Source: Saprospiraceae bacterium
Lineage (GTDB): Bacteria; Bacteroidota; Bacteroidia; Chitinophagales; Saprospiraceae
NCBI GenBank assembly: GCA_026129545.1
Contig: JAHCHX010000003.1
Span: 1-64,000 of the forward strand
Direction of reading: 5' to 3'
DNA length: 64,000 bases
The position numbers were made by a program, and so were the translations under genes. Of the stretch, positions 27,674 to 36,890 are shown piece after piece; the stretch's first letter is position 1, and each line of letters opens with the position of its first letter. The notes beneath the pieces are model-generated. The model had not been told where the DNA came from and did not search any database. It worked only from the letters and a program-made list of their open reading frames with translations.

Positions 27674-28336
27674 TCACCCATTCACCTTTTTGTAGTCAGC
27701 CAAAAACTTCTCCAGCCCGATGTCCGTCAGGGGGTGATTGAACAAACCCATAATGGCTGAAAGGGGGCAAGTCACCACATCGGCACCCGCTTTGGCGGAT
27801 TGAACGATGTGCAGCGGCTGGCGAATGCTGGCCGCGAGAATGGCCGTCTCGTAAGCCTGCGCCGTGTAAATCTGGTTGATTTCGCGGATAAGCTTCATGC
27901 CATCCCAGCCGATGTCGTCAATACGCCCGATGAACGGCGACACATAAGTGGCACCCGCTTTGGCAGCCAGAATCGCTTGGCCCGCCGAAAAAACCAGCGT
28001 GCAATTCGTCCTGATGCCAGCTTCCGTGAAATATGCCAATGCCTTCACGCCGTCCTTAATCATCGGCACCTTCACCACAATGTTCTCGTGAATGTCGGCG
28101 AGTTGCTTGCCTTCGGCGACCATGCCTTTGAAGTCGGTTGCAATCACTTCGGCACTCACGTCGCGGCCTTGCCCCACGATTCCACAAATGGTGCGATAGT
28201 GTTTCAAGATATTTTTTTCACCAGAAATACCCTCTTTTGCCATGAGCGAGGGATTGGTGGTCACGCCGTCGAGAATGCCCAGTTCGGCAGCTTCGCGGAT
28301 GTGGTCGAGGTTGGCAGTGTCTATGAAAAAAAGCAT
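27674..28336 (-). CDS. fsa: Fructose-6-phosphate aldolase/transaldolase-like protein
   Basis: A 220-residue TIM-barrel aldolase of the small transaldolase (FSA/TalC) subfamily. It has the opening MLFFIDTANLDHIREA, GVTTNPSLMAK, the Schiff-base Lys89 in IVVKVPMIKDG, and AGATYVSPFIGRIDD. The length fits the FSA group (about 215-222), shorter than classical transaldolase. The frame is open 19 codons upstream, but MLFFIDTA is the conserved N terminus, so ATG 28336 is used. It would transfer dihydroxyacetone units in sugar-phosphate metabolism (pentose phosphate pathway); FSA and transaldolase activity cannot be separated by eye. Both flanks carry palindromic repeats. Confidence 0.92.
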   Translation of the reverse strand: MLFFIDTANLDHIREAAELGILDGVTTNPSLMAKEGISGEKNILKHYRTICGIVGQGRDVSAEVIATDFKGMVAEGKQLADIHENIVVKVPMIKDGVKALAYFTEAGIRTNCTLVFSAGQAILAAKAGATYVSPFIGRIDDIGWDGMKLIREINQIYTAQAYETAILAASIRQPLHIVQSAKAGADVVTCPLSAIMGLFNHPLTDIGLEKFLADYKKVNG

Positions 28337-28367
28337 GGTTTCTAATGTGCTAATGCGCCAATTTGAA

Positions 28368-28396
28368 AATGTGCCAATGCGCAACATTGGCACATT
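28368..28396. repeat. Inverted repeat upstream of the aldolase gene
   Basis: AATGTGCCAATG and its inverse complement CATTGGCACATT are separated by 5 bases. Related words (TGTGCTAATGCG, CCAATTTG, TTGGCAC, AATTGGCATG) fill 28340-28420, so it is a degenerate array of one short motif. It lies within the aldolase 5' region and could affect its expression, or be a neutral repeat. Confidence 0.6.
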
Positions 28397-28631
28397 GGCA
28401 CATCATCGAATTGGCATGTTGAAGAAAAAGCGCCGAACACACCGCTACGACCACATATCCTTGCTGCGTTTCCGCCCTGGGGAGGTTTTGCAGGAGCTGG
28501 TCGCCCGGCGCCGGGGCAAAGGTACGAGCTTCGGCGAAAAATTTACTTTCCATTTACCCAGCAAAATTTTTGGGCTCATGTTCGTCTTTGTCTGGCAGGA
28601 ACTCAAACAAATTTTTCTCCATGCACAACAC

Positions 28632-28795
28632 TATACTTGTTGCGGTGGGGAGCTTTGGCGAAGGGAAAGCCCTTTTTCCGACTGGCTTCGTTAAATTTTT
28701 CGCCGAATATGCCCGATTTAGACTGCAAAATTTGCCTCGCCAGTCGAAAAAATGACAATCTCCTTCACTCAAAGCCCTCCACCGCAACAAGTCTA
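28632..28795. repeat. Palindromic repeat split by a 97-bp insertion
   Basis: The left half (28632-28673) matches the left arm and loop of the repeat at 27609-27667; the right half (28771-28795) matches the loop end and right arm. Between them are 97 bp (28674-28770). The 8-bp sequence AAAGCCCT occurs at both sides (28666-28673 and 28771-28778), like a target-site duplication. The insert contains the inverted pair CCGACTGGC and GCCAGTCG near its ends. It seems to be a repeat that received a small mobile element. Confidence 0.6.
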
Positions 28796-28796
28796 C

Positions 28797-28804
28797 TACT
28801 TTTG
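28797..28804 (+). promoter_or_regulatory. Possible -7 box of the SDR gene
   Basis: TACTTTTG matches the Bacteroidota TAnnTTTG element and ends only 6 bp before the ATG at 28811, which would leave almost no leader. No clear -33 TTG was found at the right distance, so the call is tentative. Confidence 0.35.
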
Positions 28805-28810
28805 CATCCT

Positions 28811-29578
28811 ATGATTTTCAGTCTGCAAAACAAGACAGCCGTCGTCACGGGCGGCGGCAGCGGCATCGGTCTGGCGATTGCCAAAGTGTTTGCCCAGCAA
28901 GGGGCGAGGGTTCACATTTTGGATTGGGACGCGGAGCATGCACGCGAAGCCGTTGCCGATTCTTCCGAAAAAATCTTTGTTCACCCATGCGACGTGAGCC
29001 AACAGGCAGCTGTCGTGGCTGTTTTTGAAAATTTGGAGCGAGTGGATATTTTGGTCAACAACGCTGGTATCGCCCACATCGGTAATGCGGAAAACACCCA
29101 GGAGGCCGACTTCGACCGTCTTTTTCAGGTGAACGTGAAAGGTGTTTACAATTGCCTCTATGCCGCTTTGCCACTCATGAAAGCGCAAGGCGGCGGTGTC
29201 ATTTTGAACATGGCCTCCATCGCCTCGTCGGTCGGGCTGGCCGACCGCTTTGCCTACTCCATGACCAAAGGCGCGGTAAAAACCATGACGCTCTCCGTCG
29301 CCAAAGATTTTATCCGGCACAACATACGCTGCAACAGCATTTCGCCCGCGCGGGTGCACACGCCCTTCGTGGATGGTTTTTTGTCCAAAAACTACCCGGG
29401 CCGCGAGCAAGAAATGTTCGAGAAACTCGCGCACTCGCAGCCCATTGGCCGCATGGCAACGCCTGAAGAAGTCGCCTATCTCGCGCTCTACCTTTGTTCC
29501 GACGAGGCGGCCTTCATCACCGGCGTTGACCACCTCATTGACGGAGGCTTCGTTTATCTTGGTAGTGGAAATACTTAA
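28811..29578 (+). CDS. Short-chain dehydrogenase/reductase (SDR)
   Basis: A 255-residue classical SDR. The Rossmann motif is TGGGSGIG (residues 13-20), the NNAG motif is at 83-86, and the catalytic set is Ser136, Tyr149 and Lys153 (YSMTK). Asp38 in ILDWD at the end of beta-2 suggests NAD(H) preference. The C-terminal part has the usual PIGRMATPEEVA and FITGVDHLIDGGF. The frame is open upstream across the repeat, but ATG 28811 gives the normal N terminus MIFSLQNKTAVVTGG. Members of this branch often act on sugars or hydroxyacids, such as L-fucose/L-rhamnose type dehydrogenases; the substrate here is not known. It is divergent from the aldolase gene. Confidence 0.9.
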   Translation: MIFSLQNKTAVVTGGGSGIGLAIAKVFAQQGARVHILDWDAEHAREAVADSSEKIFVHPCDVSQQAAVVAVFENLERVDILVNNAGIAHIGNAENTQEADFDRLFQVNVKGVYNCLYAALPLMKAQGGGVILNMASIASSVGLADRFAYSMTKGAVKTMTLSVAKDFIRHNIRCNSISPARVHTPFVDGFLSKNYPGREQEMFEKLAHSQPIGRMATPEEVAYLALYLCSDEAAFITGVDHLIDGGFVYLGSGNT

Positions 29579-29623
29579 CTGGCAATGTAATTTTTCGCCA
29601 TGATAACAGAAGTTCGTCGTTGA

Positions 29624-29954
29624 CACCGCTGTGAAAGCAGCAACATCGTCAAAAACGGGAAAAACCGCTCCGGCACCCAAACCTACAAGTGCAAAGATTG
29701 TGGTTGCTGCCGGGTATTGGACAGCAAGCAGCCCAGCAGGAACATAGACCCCGAACTGATGGAGCGTGCCTACCAAGAGCGGCAAAGCCTTCGAGGCACG
29801 GGGCGCTTGTTGAATGTCTCGCATCGGTGAAAATCAATCAAGTACGGGTCTGGATTGTTCAGTGCTGTAGAACAAGGCAGATACTCTCCTTTTCGTTGGC
29901 GACGGCTCGGTAGGGTCGTGCAAGCGACTTTGGCGCAAACTCCCGCTCAAGTTT
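29624..29954 (+). mobile_element. Remnant of an IS1-family insertion sequence
   Basis: From 29624 the reading gives a zinc-finger-like InsA N terminus: ESSNIVKNGKNRSGTQTY, KCKDCGCCRV, then PELMERAYQERQSLRGTGR, ending at a TGA (29828-29830). A second piece near 29885-29954 reads LLFVGDGSVGSCKRLWRKLP, which resembles the middle of IS1 InsB. The start codon, the DNA between the two pieces and the 3' end of the transposase are missing. No terminal inverted repeats were found. The element is therefore dead and internally deleted, and its right side runs straight into a T9SS gene fragment. Confidence 0.75.
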
Positions 29955-30626
29955 GATTCCACGCTCAGCCTCCAATGGCTCAAGCACATCGGCCCGAGCA
30001 GCAGCGACTACAACGGCCTCTACGACATGACGCGGCCCCCCGACGGGCACTACCTCGTGGCGGGGCAGCGCACGGCTTACGGCGACCTTGCCCAGCCCAG
30101 CGGCCGGGACTGGGGGGGGCTGGCTCTACAAGTTCACGGAGCAGGGCGACAGCCTCTGGTCGAGGGCCGACAACGCGCCGGCGCCCCACGTCCCCGGTGG
30201 GGCCAGTTTGCCTACGGCGGGGTGGGCATCCTGAGCAGCGGCAGCATGGTGGCGGGCGGCTTGGGGGCTTTGAGCACCCAGTTCGTGGGCTGGGTGGTGA
30301 AGGTGACCGCGGATGGGTGCATGGACACTGTTTTTTGCGGCGCGGTGGGGACTGGGGAGCCGCCCTTGCGCGTGCTCGACGCCTCCCTGCTTTCCATTGC
30401 GCCCAACCCCGCCCGCGTCACCGTGTCGCTGGCGCTCGAAGGGGCGGCGGCGGGTGACAGGCCCGTCCGATTTTCCATCCACAATCTGCTGGGGCAGGAG
30501 TTGTGGTCGGCGCGGTCCGCGTCGGGTCGGGAGGAGGTGTGGTTGTCGGGCTGGCTGGCGGGGGCCTACATCGCGCGGGCGGAGTCGGCGGGGGGTGTGG
30601 CGGCGCGGGTGTTTGTGAAGGAGTGA
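29955..30626 (+). pseudogene. Decayed T9SS type A protein, 3' fragment with two compensating frameshifts
   Basis: The fragment starts in frame with the IS1 InsB-like piece (DSTLSLQWLKHIGPSSSDYN). It continues as a repeat-containing secreted protein (PDGHYLVAGQRTAYGD) and ends in a type A sorting domain (LSIAPNPARVTVSLALEG, SIHNLLGQELWSARS, GAYIARAES). Between 30120 and about 30197 the main frame gives nonsense, while the +1 frame reads WLYKFTEQGDSLWSRADNAP, the expected sequence. The first shift coincides with a run of eight G (30112-30119). The 199-residue frame from ATG 30027 is thus not a natural small protein. The region is very GC-rich compared with its neighbours. Confidence 0.75.
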
Positions 30627-30651
30627 GGGGCAACGGGATGCCCCTCACTCC

Positions 30652-33600
30652 TCATAGTTTTATCAACCTAAGTATTTTTGCCTCACCACTTGCCAAACTG
30701 ATTTTTACCCAATATCCAGATGGCGGTAGGGCTTCCAACTCAAGCGCCACCGTATGCCTCTCCCGGTGGGCATCCGTTTTTTTCAGAAAAACCAGTTGCC
30801 CCAATGAATTGAATACCGCGACCTCCAGCGCCGCGGGCTGTTCAAGTTCCACATCCAACGTGGCTTGCCCAAAAGTCGGATTGGGAAAAAGCGCCAAGAT
30901 TGAAATCATTTCTGGCGCTCCTGTATGCAATGTGCCGACCGCGATGGGGCCGACCACCTGAGTACAGCCCAGCAAATCCGTCACCGTAGCGTAGTAGATG
31001 CCAGCTGACAGTCCCGTAGCGACCGGGCCTGTTTGCCCGCCAGTGTTCGCGCTCCATTCCACTGCATAAAAAGAAGGCACATTGAGCGTGATGGACCAAC
31101 CGTTGGCGGAAGAGTCTGTCGTCCATGAAAATAACAACAAGGGCGGCTCGACCACAATAAAGGTGAAAAATTTGAAACAACCCGCAGCGTCAGTCAGGGT
31201 TAGGGTGTAGGTGCCAGCTGTAAGATTGGTAAGGTGAGGCCCTATATGGCCGGTGTTCCAGAAAAATTGATATTCGGGAGTGCCGCCAAATGCCTGTACC
31301 GATATGGCACCCGTGTTGCCTCCGCGACAGGCGACATCGGTTTTCACCCAATCCACGTCCAACGGGGTGCTGAGCGCCTCGATGTCGTATAGCAGCGACA
31401 CTTGGGTGCAGCCGACATGGTCTGTTGCCGTCAGTTGATATTGCCCTGCGGCAAGCCCTGTGATGGAGGCCGTTTGTTGGCCGCTGTTCCACAAGAAGGC
31501 GTAAGGGGCAGTACCCCCAGCCACTTTTAGGAAGATAGCGCCGCCGCTGTCGCCGCATCGGTCTTGTCGCACCGAATCGGTGGTGATTTGCAGTCCGAGC
31601 GCAGGTTGCGTGATGTTCACGTTGGGCGATATGTATGTGCAGCCGAAAAAGTCAGTGATAGTGAGCCGGTAAATTCCGGCGGAGAGGTGCTCCAGATTTT
31701 GGCTTGTCGCGCCGTTGTTCCACAAAAAAGCAAATGGCGGCAAACCTCCTGAAAATGCCGTTTGAATCACCCCGGTGGAATCGTCCTTGCACAAGACGTT
31801 GATTTGGTTGACGATATTAAAAACCACGGGGGGCGCTTCCTCAATCGTGTAGGGCGGTGAAATGGCCACGCAGCCTTGCGCGTCGGTCACCGTCACCGTG
31901 TAGATGCCCCCTGACAAATTGCTTGCTTGGTCAGTCGGGTTGGTAATGTTGGGGTGCAAACCCACCGGAGGCGACCAAGCGAATTGGAACGGCCCTGAGC
32001 CATTGACTACTTGCACCACGATACGACCATCGTCGGCACCGGGGCAAGAAACAGGTTTGACCTCAAGGGTGCGCACCGTGAAACTTTGTTTTCGGTCAAT
32101 CACATTCAGGTCGTTCAGCACCTTCACGCAGCCGCTCGCATCTTGCACCGTCACCGAATACTGACCAGCATTCAGCGAATAAATGTTCTGGGTGACAGCG
32201 CCATTGCTCCACACATATTGGTAGGGCGGCACACCCCCAATCACGTTCAATTCGATGCTGCCCAACGAAAGGCCAATGCACGGAATATCGGTGAGGTTTG
32301 GCTCTATGGTCAGGGCGGGCGGTTGGGTCACCACAAGCGGCCCCAATATATGGGTGCATCCTCTGGCATCGGTGGTGGTGAGGGTGTAGGAGCCTGCTTT
32401 GATGGCCAACAGGTTTTTGGTGATGGCTCCGTTGCTCCAAGAATAGGAGTAAGACGTGGTGCCCCCCGAAGTGTTGATGGTGATGCTCCCATTCGGCTCA
32501 TCCGCGCAGGTCACATGTTGCAGCGAAAGCAGCGTGGAAGTCAGAGGCAGTTCGGGTTGGGCCAGCCAGAAGGTCTGCTCTATGGAGCAGCCCCGCCCGT
32601 CTTGCACTTTCACGATGTATTGACCCGCCGGGACATCGGCCAAAGTGAAGCCTCCTGCTTGGCCATTCCAAGTCACGTTGACGCTGCCTTGCGTGCCGCT
32701 GACCTCCACCGAAATGCGCCCGGTGGAAGCGCCAAAGCAATCGGCGGGCACAAGGTCATTGACCGTCAGCGTCAGCAGTTGAGGCGCGTTGAGCGTGATG
32801 TCGGTTGTCGCCACGGAGCATCCCGCCGCGTCAGTCACGGTGAGACCGTAGTGGCCGTTGGTTTGGTTTTCCAAAATATTCAGCCCCATACCCGACGGGC
32901 CGTGGCTCCAATCGAACTGATAGGGCGGTGTGCCGCCGCTGACAAGGGCTTCTATGCGGCCATCCTGCGCTCCCACACAAATAGGGTGGGTGGTGAGCAC
33001 ATCATCAAGCGCCAACGCGGCAGGCTGCGAAAGGGTGGTGACAAATGTGTCGGAACAGCCGTTTGCATCCGTCACGGTGGCTGAGTAGTTCCCGGCTGGG
33101 AGGTTGTTCAGCGAATTTTGAGTGGCACCGTTGTTCCACAAAAACTGATAGGGCAACACGCCGCCCGTTGTTTCAATAAAAATAGCGCCTGTATTTTCCC
33201 CGAAACAAAGGATGTCTTGGATGATGCCTTCCGAAACGACGAGCGGCGGCGGCTCGGAAATGTTGTAAACATCCGTCGTGAAGGAACAGCCGTTTGCATC
33301 CGTCACGGTAGCTGTGTAGTCGCCGGGAGCCAAATTGGAAAGATCTTCCGTCGTCGCTGCATTTGACCAAACAGAACTATACGGCGGGGTCGCGCCAAAA
33401 ATGGCGAGGTCGAGCGCACCGGAATTGGCACCATTGCAGGCGACGTTGGTCAGGTTGTTGAGCACTATTTGGAGCGGGGACGGGGCGGTGATTTCCAGAT
33501 TGCTCAACACTTGCGAACAGGCACCATCTGTGATGGTGACAGAATATGTACCCGGTGGCAGGCTGCCGATGGCGGGGGTGTTTTGGCCAGTGTTCCAGCT

Positions 33601-36600
33601 GATGGTTGGGTTGGTGCCATTCACACTAAGCGTGATGCTGCCTGTGTTTTGGCCGGGACATTGAACGTGCAGGATTTCATCCACTTCGACGGAGAAACCG
33701 GGCGCATTGAGCACGATTTGCGGCATCACCATAGAGCACCCGCCACCGGATGCGTCGGTCACGGTGACGCGATAGCCGCCTTGTTGCAAGCCTGTGATGG
33801 TGCCGGGGCCTGTTATGTCGGTCAAAGTGCCTGCGGTCGGTCCCGACCAAGTGAAGGTATAGGGCGGTGTCCCATTGAGCGGCTCGAGGGTGATGCTGCC
33901 GTCAGTGCCGCCACAGACAGAGGGATTCTGCACCGACAGGATGGCGGTTTGCGTCACGTTATTCAGGGTGTGTACTTTGATGGATTTCGACGACGAACAA
34001 CTGTTCCCATCTGTTACTGTCACGGTGTAAGTCGTTGTGGTGCCGGGTGTTGCGCTGGCTTGCACGGGAATGTTTTGCAAATTCAGCCCATTGCTCCAAG
34101 TGTAGGAGAGCGGCGCGGGTCCGTTTCCGGTGGCGTTCAACGTGACGGATTTTCCACGACATACCGTCACGGAATCGCCTTGCGCGATTTGCACGGTTGG
34201 CAAAGGGTTCACCGTGACCGCGACGGCGGCGGTGTCAGCGCAACCCAGACTTGTTTGATTCAATACATAATAGGTCGCGCTGGCGTTCGGCACGATGAAC
34301 GGCGAGGAAAGTTGGGTACCCATAGTGAGCGGCAGCGCAAAATAATAGCTGGTCGTGCCGCCTGCATTGGCGGTGTCCGTCGTCGCGTTGGAAAGGTTGA
34401 CCGATTGACCCAAGCAAACGGGGGGCAGGGGGGTGGACGACAGCGCGGGGGTGGGGTTCACTGTCGCTGTCACGGGTGTGCGGATGCTGGCACAATTCGC
34501 CCCCGGCAGCGAGTCTTGCAGGTAAAAAGTTTTGGTTTGCGCCAATGAGGCCAAAGTCAGGGTAGAGCCGATGCCGATGGGTGTGTGGCTGCTGGCATTT
34601 TCGAACCAAAAAAACTGACCGACAGGGGTGCCATTGGCCGTCAGCACGACGGTCTCTCCGACACAGACGACCGCCCCGTTGCCACTCGGTGCTGCGATGA
34701 ACGTGTCATCGTCCATGCCATTGCAATTTTCGTCCACGCCATTGCACAGGATTTCTGTCGCTCCAGGATAGATATCCGCGTCATCGTCGTCGCAATCGCC
34801 GTCGTTTGGCACATAACCCGGAGGCGCGTTTGGGGTGCAAAGAATGACGCGGCGCTCAGGGTCGCCAAACCCATCGCCGTCCGCGTCGAGGAAAAACGAG
34901 TAGTCTGGCTCTCCATCCACGGTGGAGCCATAAAACGCCAGATTGTCAATGCCGATGTCGCCATAAGAGCCGAACACACCTGTGGCGACAAATTGAAACA
35001 CCGCGATTTGACCATCGAAAGCGGCAAGGCTCACATACTCGCGCTGCCAGCGTTTGCCCTGATTGCCGCTCCACGATTGGAGAGTGGTCCAATTTTGCCC
35101 CCCGTCGGTAGAGATTTGGAAGGCGAGATTGCTCATCAGGCCAGTCGTGGTGTTCATGTAAAGGTCGAAGGAAAAATGACAGGGTTGTCCTGCTGAGGCC
35201 ACTACTTGCACGCACAAGGTGCGGAGGATGGCCGTCTCGCCATTGGCACCCGTAGGCGAGCAGGCATTTCTAAAATAGAGATAATTGCCCGCACCACCCG
35301 ATGCGGCGGCCGGCCCGGCAGTCGGGAACACCAGCCCCGGCCCCGTCCATACTTTCCATTCGTAATTGTCATCCGGCACGTTTTGCCAAAGGCCGGGCAA
35401 CGGACAGGGAGCGGCGCAACCCGCCGGACAAGTCGGCAAGTCGTCGAAATTTTCCAAGAGGGTAGGGGGGCAGTTGGTGAAAAACTGGGCATGGGCGCTG
35501 TTAGGCCCCCACACACCAGGTGCGCAAAGGCGCCGCACATACACCTGATAGGTGGTCAATGTCGTCAGTCCGGCAAGTGGGAGCGGCAGGGCAATGGGTT
35601 CTTGCAGCGCCACGATGGTGCCGCCGTTGCCCGCGCTGCTGCCAGTGCCGGGAATGAAACCCGCTGGGCCATACTCGACTATCACGCTATCCGTGCCTTG
35701 TGTCCAAGAAATATCAGCCGACGATGCCGTGATGTTGGAAGCCGTCACGTTTTCGACCGCTGCGCAGCCGCTAGGGGCAAACACAAGTTGTAACAGGCGA
35801 AGTCTCCCCTTGTCATTGGCTTTGTTGTCGCAAATTTCGAGTCGCCACACCCCGTTGGGGTTTTGGTTGTTGGCAAAAGGTGTAAAGGATTGAAAAGGAA
35901 GGTAATAACCCGTAAAATTGTCTTGTTCGGCAGCCGCCGAAAGAGGTAGAGCGCCGGGCTGCTCGGTCAATTCCACAAACTGGGCGCAAGGGTTGCCCGC
36001 CGGGTTGCCGATGTTTTTGTCGCTCGCGTTTAGTCCGCCTACGATTTGCACACGGGTTCCGTCGGGCGACCACAGCCATGCACTGAGGTCGGAGCGCCAA
36101 GTGTGTTCGAGCATGATTCTCACCCCGCGCAGTGCCACATCGTTGCCGAGGGAAATACCCGGTGCATTGTTGACGTGTATTTTGAAAAATTGGTTACTCC
36201 CGCAAGAAGTGTCGCGGAGCTCGAAATCAAGCGGGCAGGGGCGTTTGTTGTTGAGGTCGGTGGCAAAGCTGCGCGGCGCGCTCCAATCGCTGAAACTGGC
36301 ATCCGGGCACACCACCCGCACCCGGAAGTGATATTGCTGACCGGGCGTGAGGTTGCTGAGCGGTAGGGGCGGGGCGCCGTTCACAAAATGAGTGGGGGTG
36401 CCGGAGAAAGGCAGGTTGGCCTCGCGGAGCTCGATTTGGTATTCGTCGCCCACATCGGTCCATGTGAGTAGGGCCGTGGAGTCGGTGACGAGGGAAGCGG
36501 AAAGGAGCTCAGGGCGAGGGCATTGTGCCGCGGCGTGGTTCGAAGCAAAAAAGAACAATAAAACTGGCACGAGCCAGACACAGCGCAGGTATTGGAAAGT

Positions 36601-36603
36601 CAT
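30652..36603 (-). CDS. T9SS type A multidomain surface protein with 12 SprB repeats
   Basis: A 1983-residue protein; ATG 36603 is chosen because it directly precedes the signal peptide (MTFQYLRCVWLVPVLLFFF). In order: fibronectin type III (~residues 30-105); a proprotein-convertase P-like domain (~110-270; LEHTWRSDLSAWLWSPDGT, NPNGVWRLEICDN); a second FN3; a MAM-like jelly roll (~370-555; ISTDGGQNWTTLQSW); a MopE-type metal-binding motif (DADGDGFGDP, GDCDDDDADIYPGA); Ig-like stretches; twelve SprB repeats of about 80 residues (~930-1880; PYQYVWSNGA, YSVTVTDANGC); and a type A sorting domain (LALFPNPTFGQATLDVE). It is surface-attached or secreted, probably for adhesion; the target is unknown. 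Confidence 0.92.
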   Translation of the reverse strand: MTFQYLRCVWLVPVLLFFFASNHAAAQCPRPELLSASLVTDSTALLTWTDVGDEYQIELREANLPFSGTPTHFVNGAPPLPLSNLTPGQQYHFRVRVVCPDASFSDWSAPRSFATDLNNKRPCPLDFELRDTSCGSNQFFKIHVNNAPGISLGNDVALRGVRIMLEHTWRSDLSAWLWSPDGTRVQIVGGLNASDKNIGNPAGNPCAQFVELTEQPGALPLSAAAEQDNFTGYYLPFQSFTPFANNQNPNGVWRLEICDNKANDKGRLRLLQLVFAPSGCAAVENVTASNITASSADISWTQGTDSVIVEYGPAGFIPGTGSSAGNGGTIVALQEPIALPLPLAGLTTLTTYQVYVRRLCAPGVWGPNSAHAQFFTNCPPTLLENFDDLPTCPAGCAAPCPLPGLWQNVPDDNYEWKVWTGPGLVFPTAGPAAASGGAGNYLYFRNACSPTGANGETAILRTLCVQVVASAGQPCHFSFDLYMNTTTGLMSNLAFQISTDGGQNWTTLQSWSGNQGKRWQREYVSLAAFDGQIAVFQFVATGVFGSYGDIGIDNLAFYGSTVDGEPDYSFFLDADGDGFGDPERRVILCTPNAPPGYVPNDGDCDDDDADIYPGATEILCNGVDENCNGMDDDTFIAAPSGNGAVVCVGETVVLTANGTPVGQFFWFENASSHTPIGIGSTLTLASLAQTKTFYLQDSLPGANCASIRTPVTATVNPTPALSSTPLPPVCLGQSVNLSNATTDTANAGGTTSYYFALPLTMGTQLSSPFIVPNASATYYVLNQTSLGCADTAAVAVTVNPLPTVQIAQGDSVTVCRGKSVTLNATGNGPAPLSYTWSNGLNLQNIPVQASATPGTTTTYTVTVTDGNSCSSSKSIKVHTLNNVTQTAILSVQNPSVCGGTDGSITLEPLNGTPPYTFTWSGPTAGTLTDITGPGTITGLQQGGYRVTVTDASGGGCSMVMPQIVLNAPGFSVEVDEILHVQCPGQNTGSITLSVNGTNPTISWNTGQNTPAIGSLPPGTYSVTITDGACSQVLSNLEITAPSPLQIVLNNLTNVACNGANSGALDLAIFGATPPYSSVWSNAATTEDLSNLAPGDYTATVTDANGCSFTTDVYNISEPPPLVVSEGIIQDILCFGENTGAIFIETTGGVLPYQFLWNNGATQNSLNNLPAGNYSATVTDANGCSDTFVTTLSQPAALALDDVLTTHPICVGAQDGRIEALVSGGTPPYQFDWSHGPSGMGLNILENQTNGHYGLTVTDAAGCSVATTDITLNAPQLLTLTVNDLVPADCFGASTGRISVEVSGTQGSVNVTWNGQAGGFTLADVPAGQYIVKVQDGRGCSIEQTFWLAQPELPLTSTLLSLQHVTCADEPNGSITINTSGGTTSYSYSWSNGAITKNLLAIKAGSYTLTTTDARGCTHILGPLVVTQPPALTIEPNLTDIPCIGLSLGSIELNVIGGVPPYQYVWSNGAVTQNIYSLNAGQYSVTVQDASGCVKVLNDLNVIDRKQSFTVRTLEVKPVSCPGADDGRIVVQVVNGSGPFQFAWSPPVGLHPNITNPTDQASNLSGGIYTVTVTDAQGCVAISPPYTIEEAPPVVFNIVNQINVLCKDDSTGVIQTAFSGGLPPFAFLWNNGATSQNLEHLSAGIYRLTITDFFGCTYISPNVNITQPALGLQITTDSVRQDRCGDSGGAIFLKVAGGTAPYAFLWNSGQQTASITGLAAGQYQLTATDHVGCTQVSLLYDIEALSTPLDVDWVKTDVACRGGNTGAISVQAFGGTPEYQFFWNTGHIGPHLTNLTAGTYTLTLTDAAGCFKFFTFIVVEPPLLLFSWTTDSSANGWSITLNVPSFYAVEWSANTGGQTGPVATGLSAGIYYATVTDLLGCTQVVGPIAVGTLHTGAPEMISILALFPNPTFGQATLDVELEQPAALEVAVFNSLGQLVFLKKTDAHRERHTVALELEALPPSGYWVKISLASGEAKILRLIKL

Positions 36604-36863
36604 GTCGTCGGGAAGGATTAGCAAGGTGAATGAATCGGGTTTTAGTCTCGGGGCCGCTTTCAGACGCGCCCTGGCGGATGCGTAACAAATCGCTCAAAGT
36701 TTTGAAATTTGTGAGCAACGCGTGGAGGGAAACGTGGTTTTTGTCATTTTTGGTGAAAAAATGCCGTCGAAGCGGTAGGCAAAATTCAGGCCGGAAAGGG
36801 CTTGAAATGACTATGCGCCAAAGAATTGACCTCGAACAATAACAACTTTTCAGGCCGACAACC

Positions 36864-36871
36864 TACGTTTG
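36864..36871 (+). promoter_or_regulatory. Possible -7 box of the AlkZ-like gene
   Basis: TACGTTTG fits TAnnTTTG and lies 19 bp before the ATG at 36891. No matching -33 element was evident. The rest of the 287-bp gap to the previous gene shows nothing recognisable. Confidence 0.35.
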
Positions 36872-36890
36872 CACGGCTCAACTTCTTCAA

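Noticed and set aside
28637..28810. 58-residue N-terminal extension of the SDR
   Set aside because: It runs through the palindromic repeat and insert; the conserved SDR N terminus starts at 28811.
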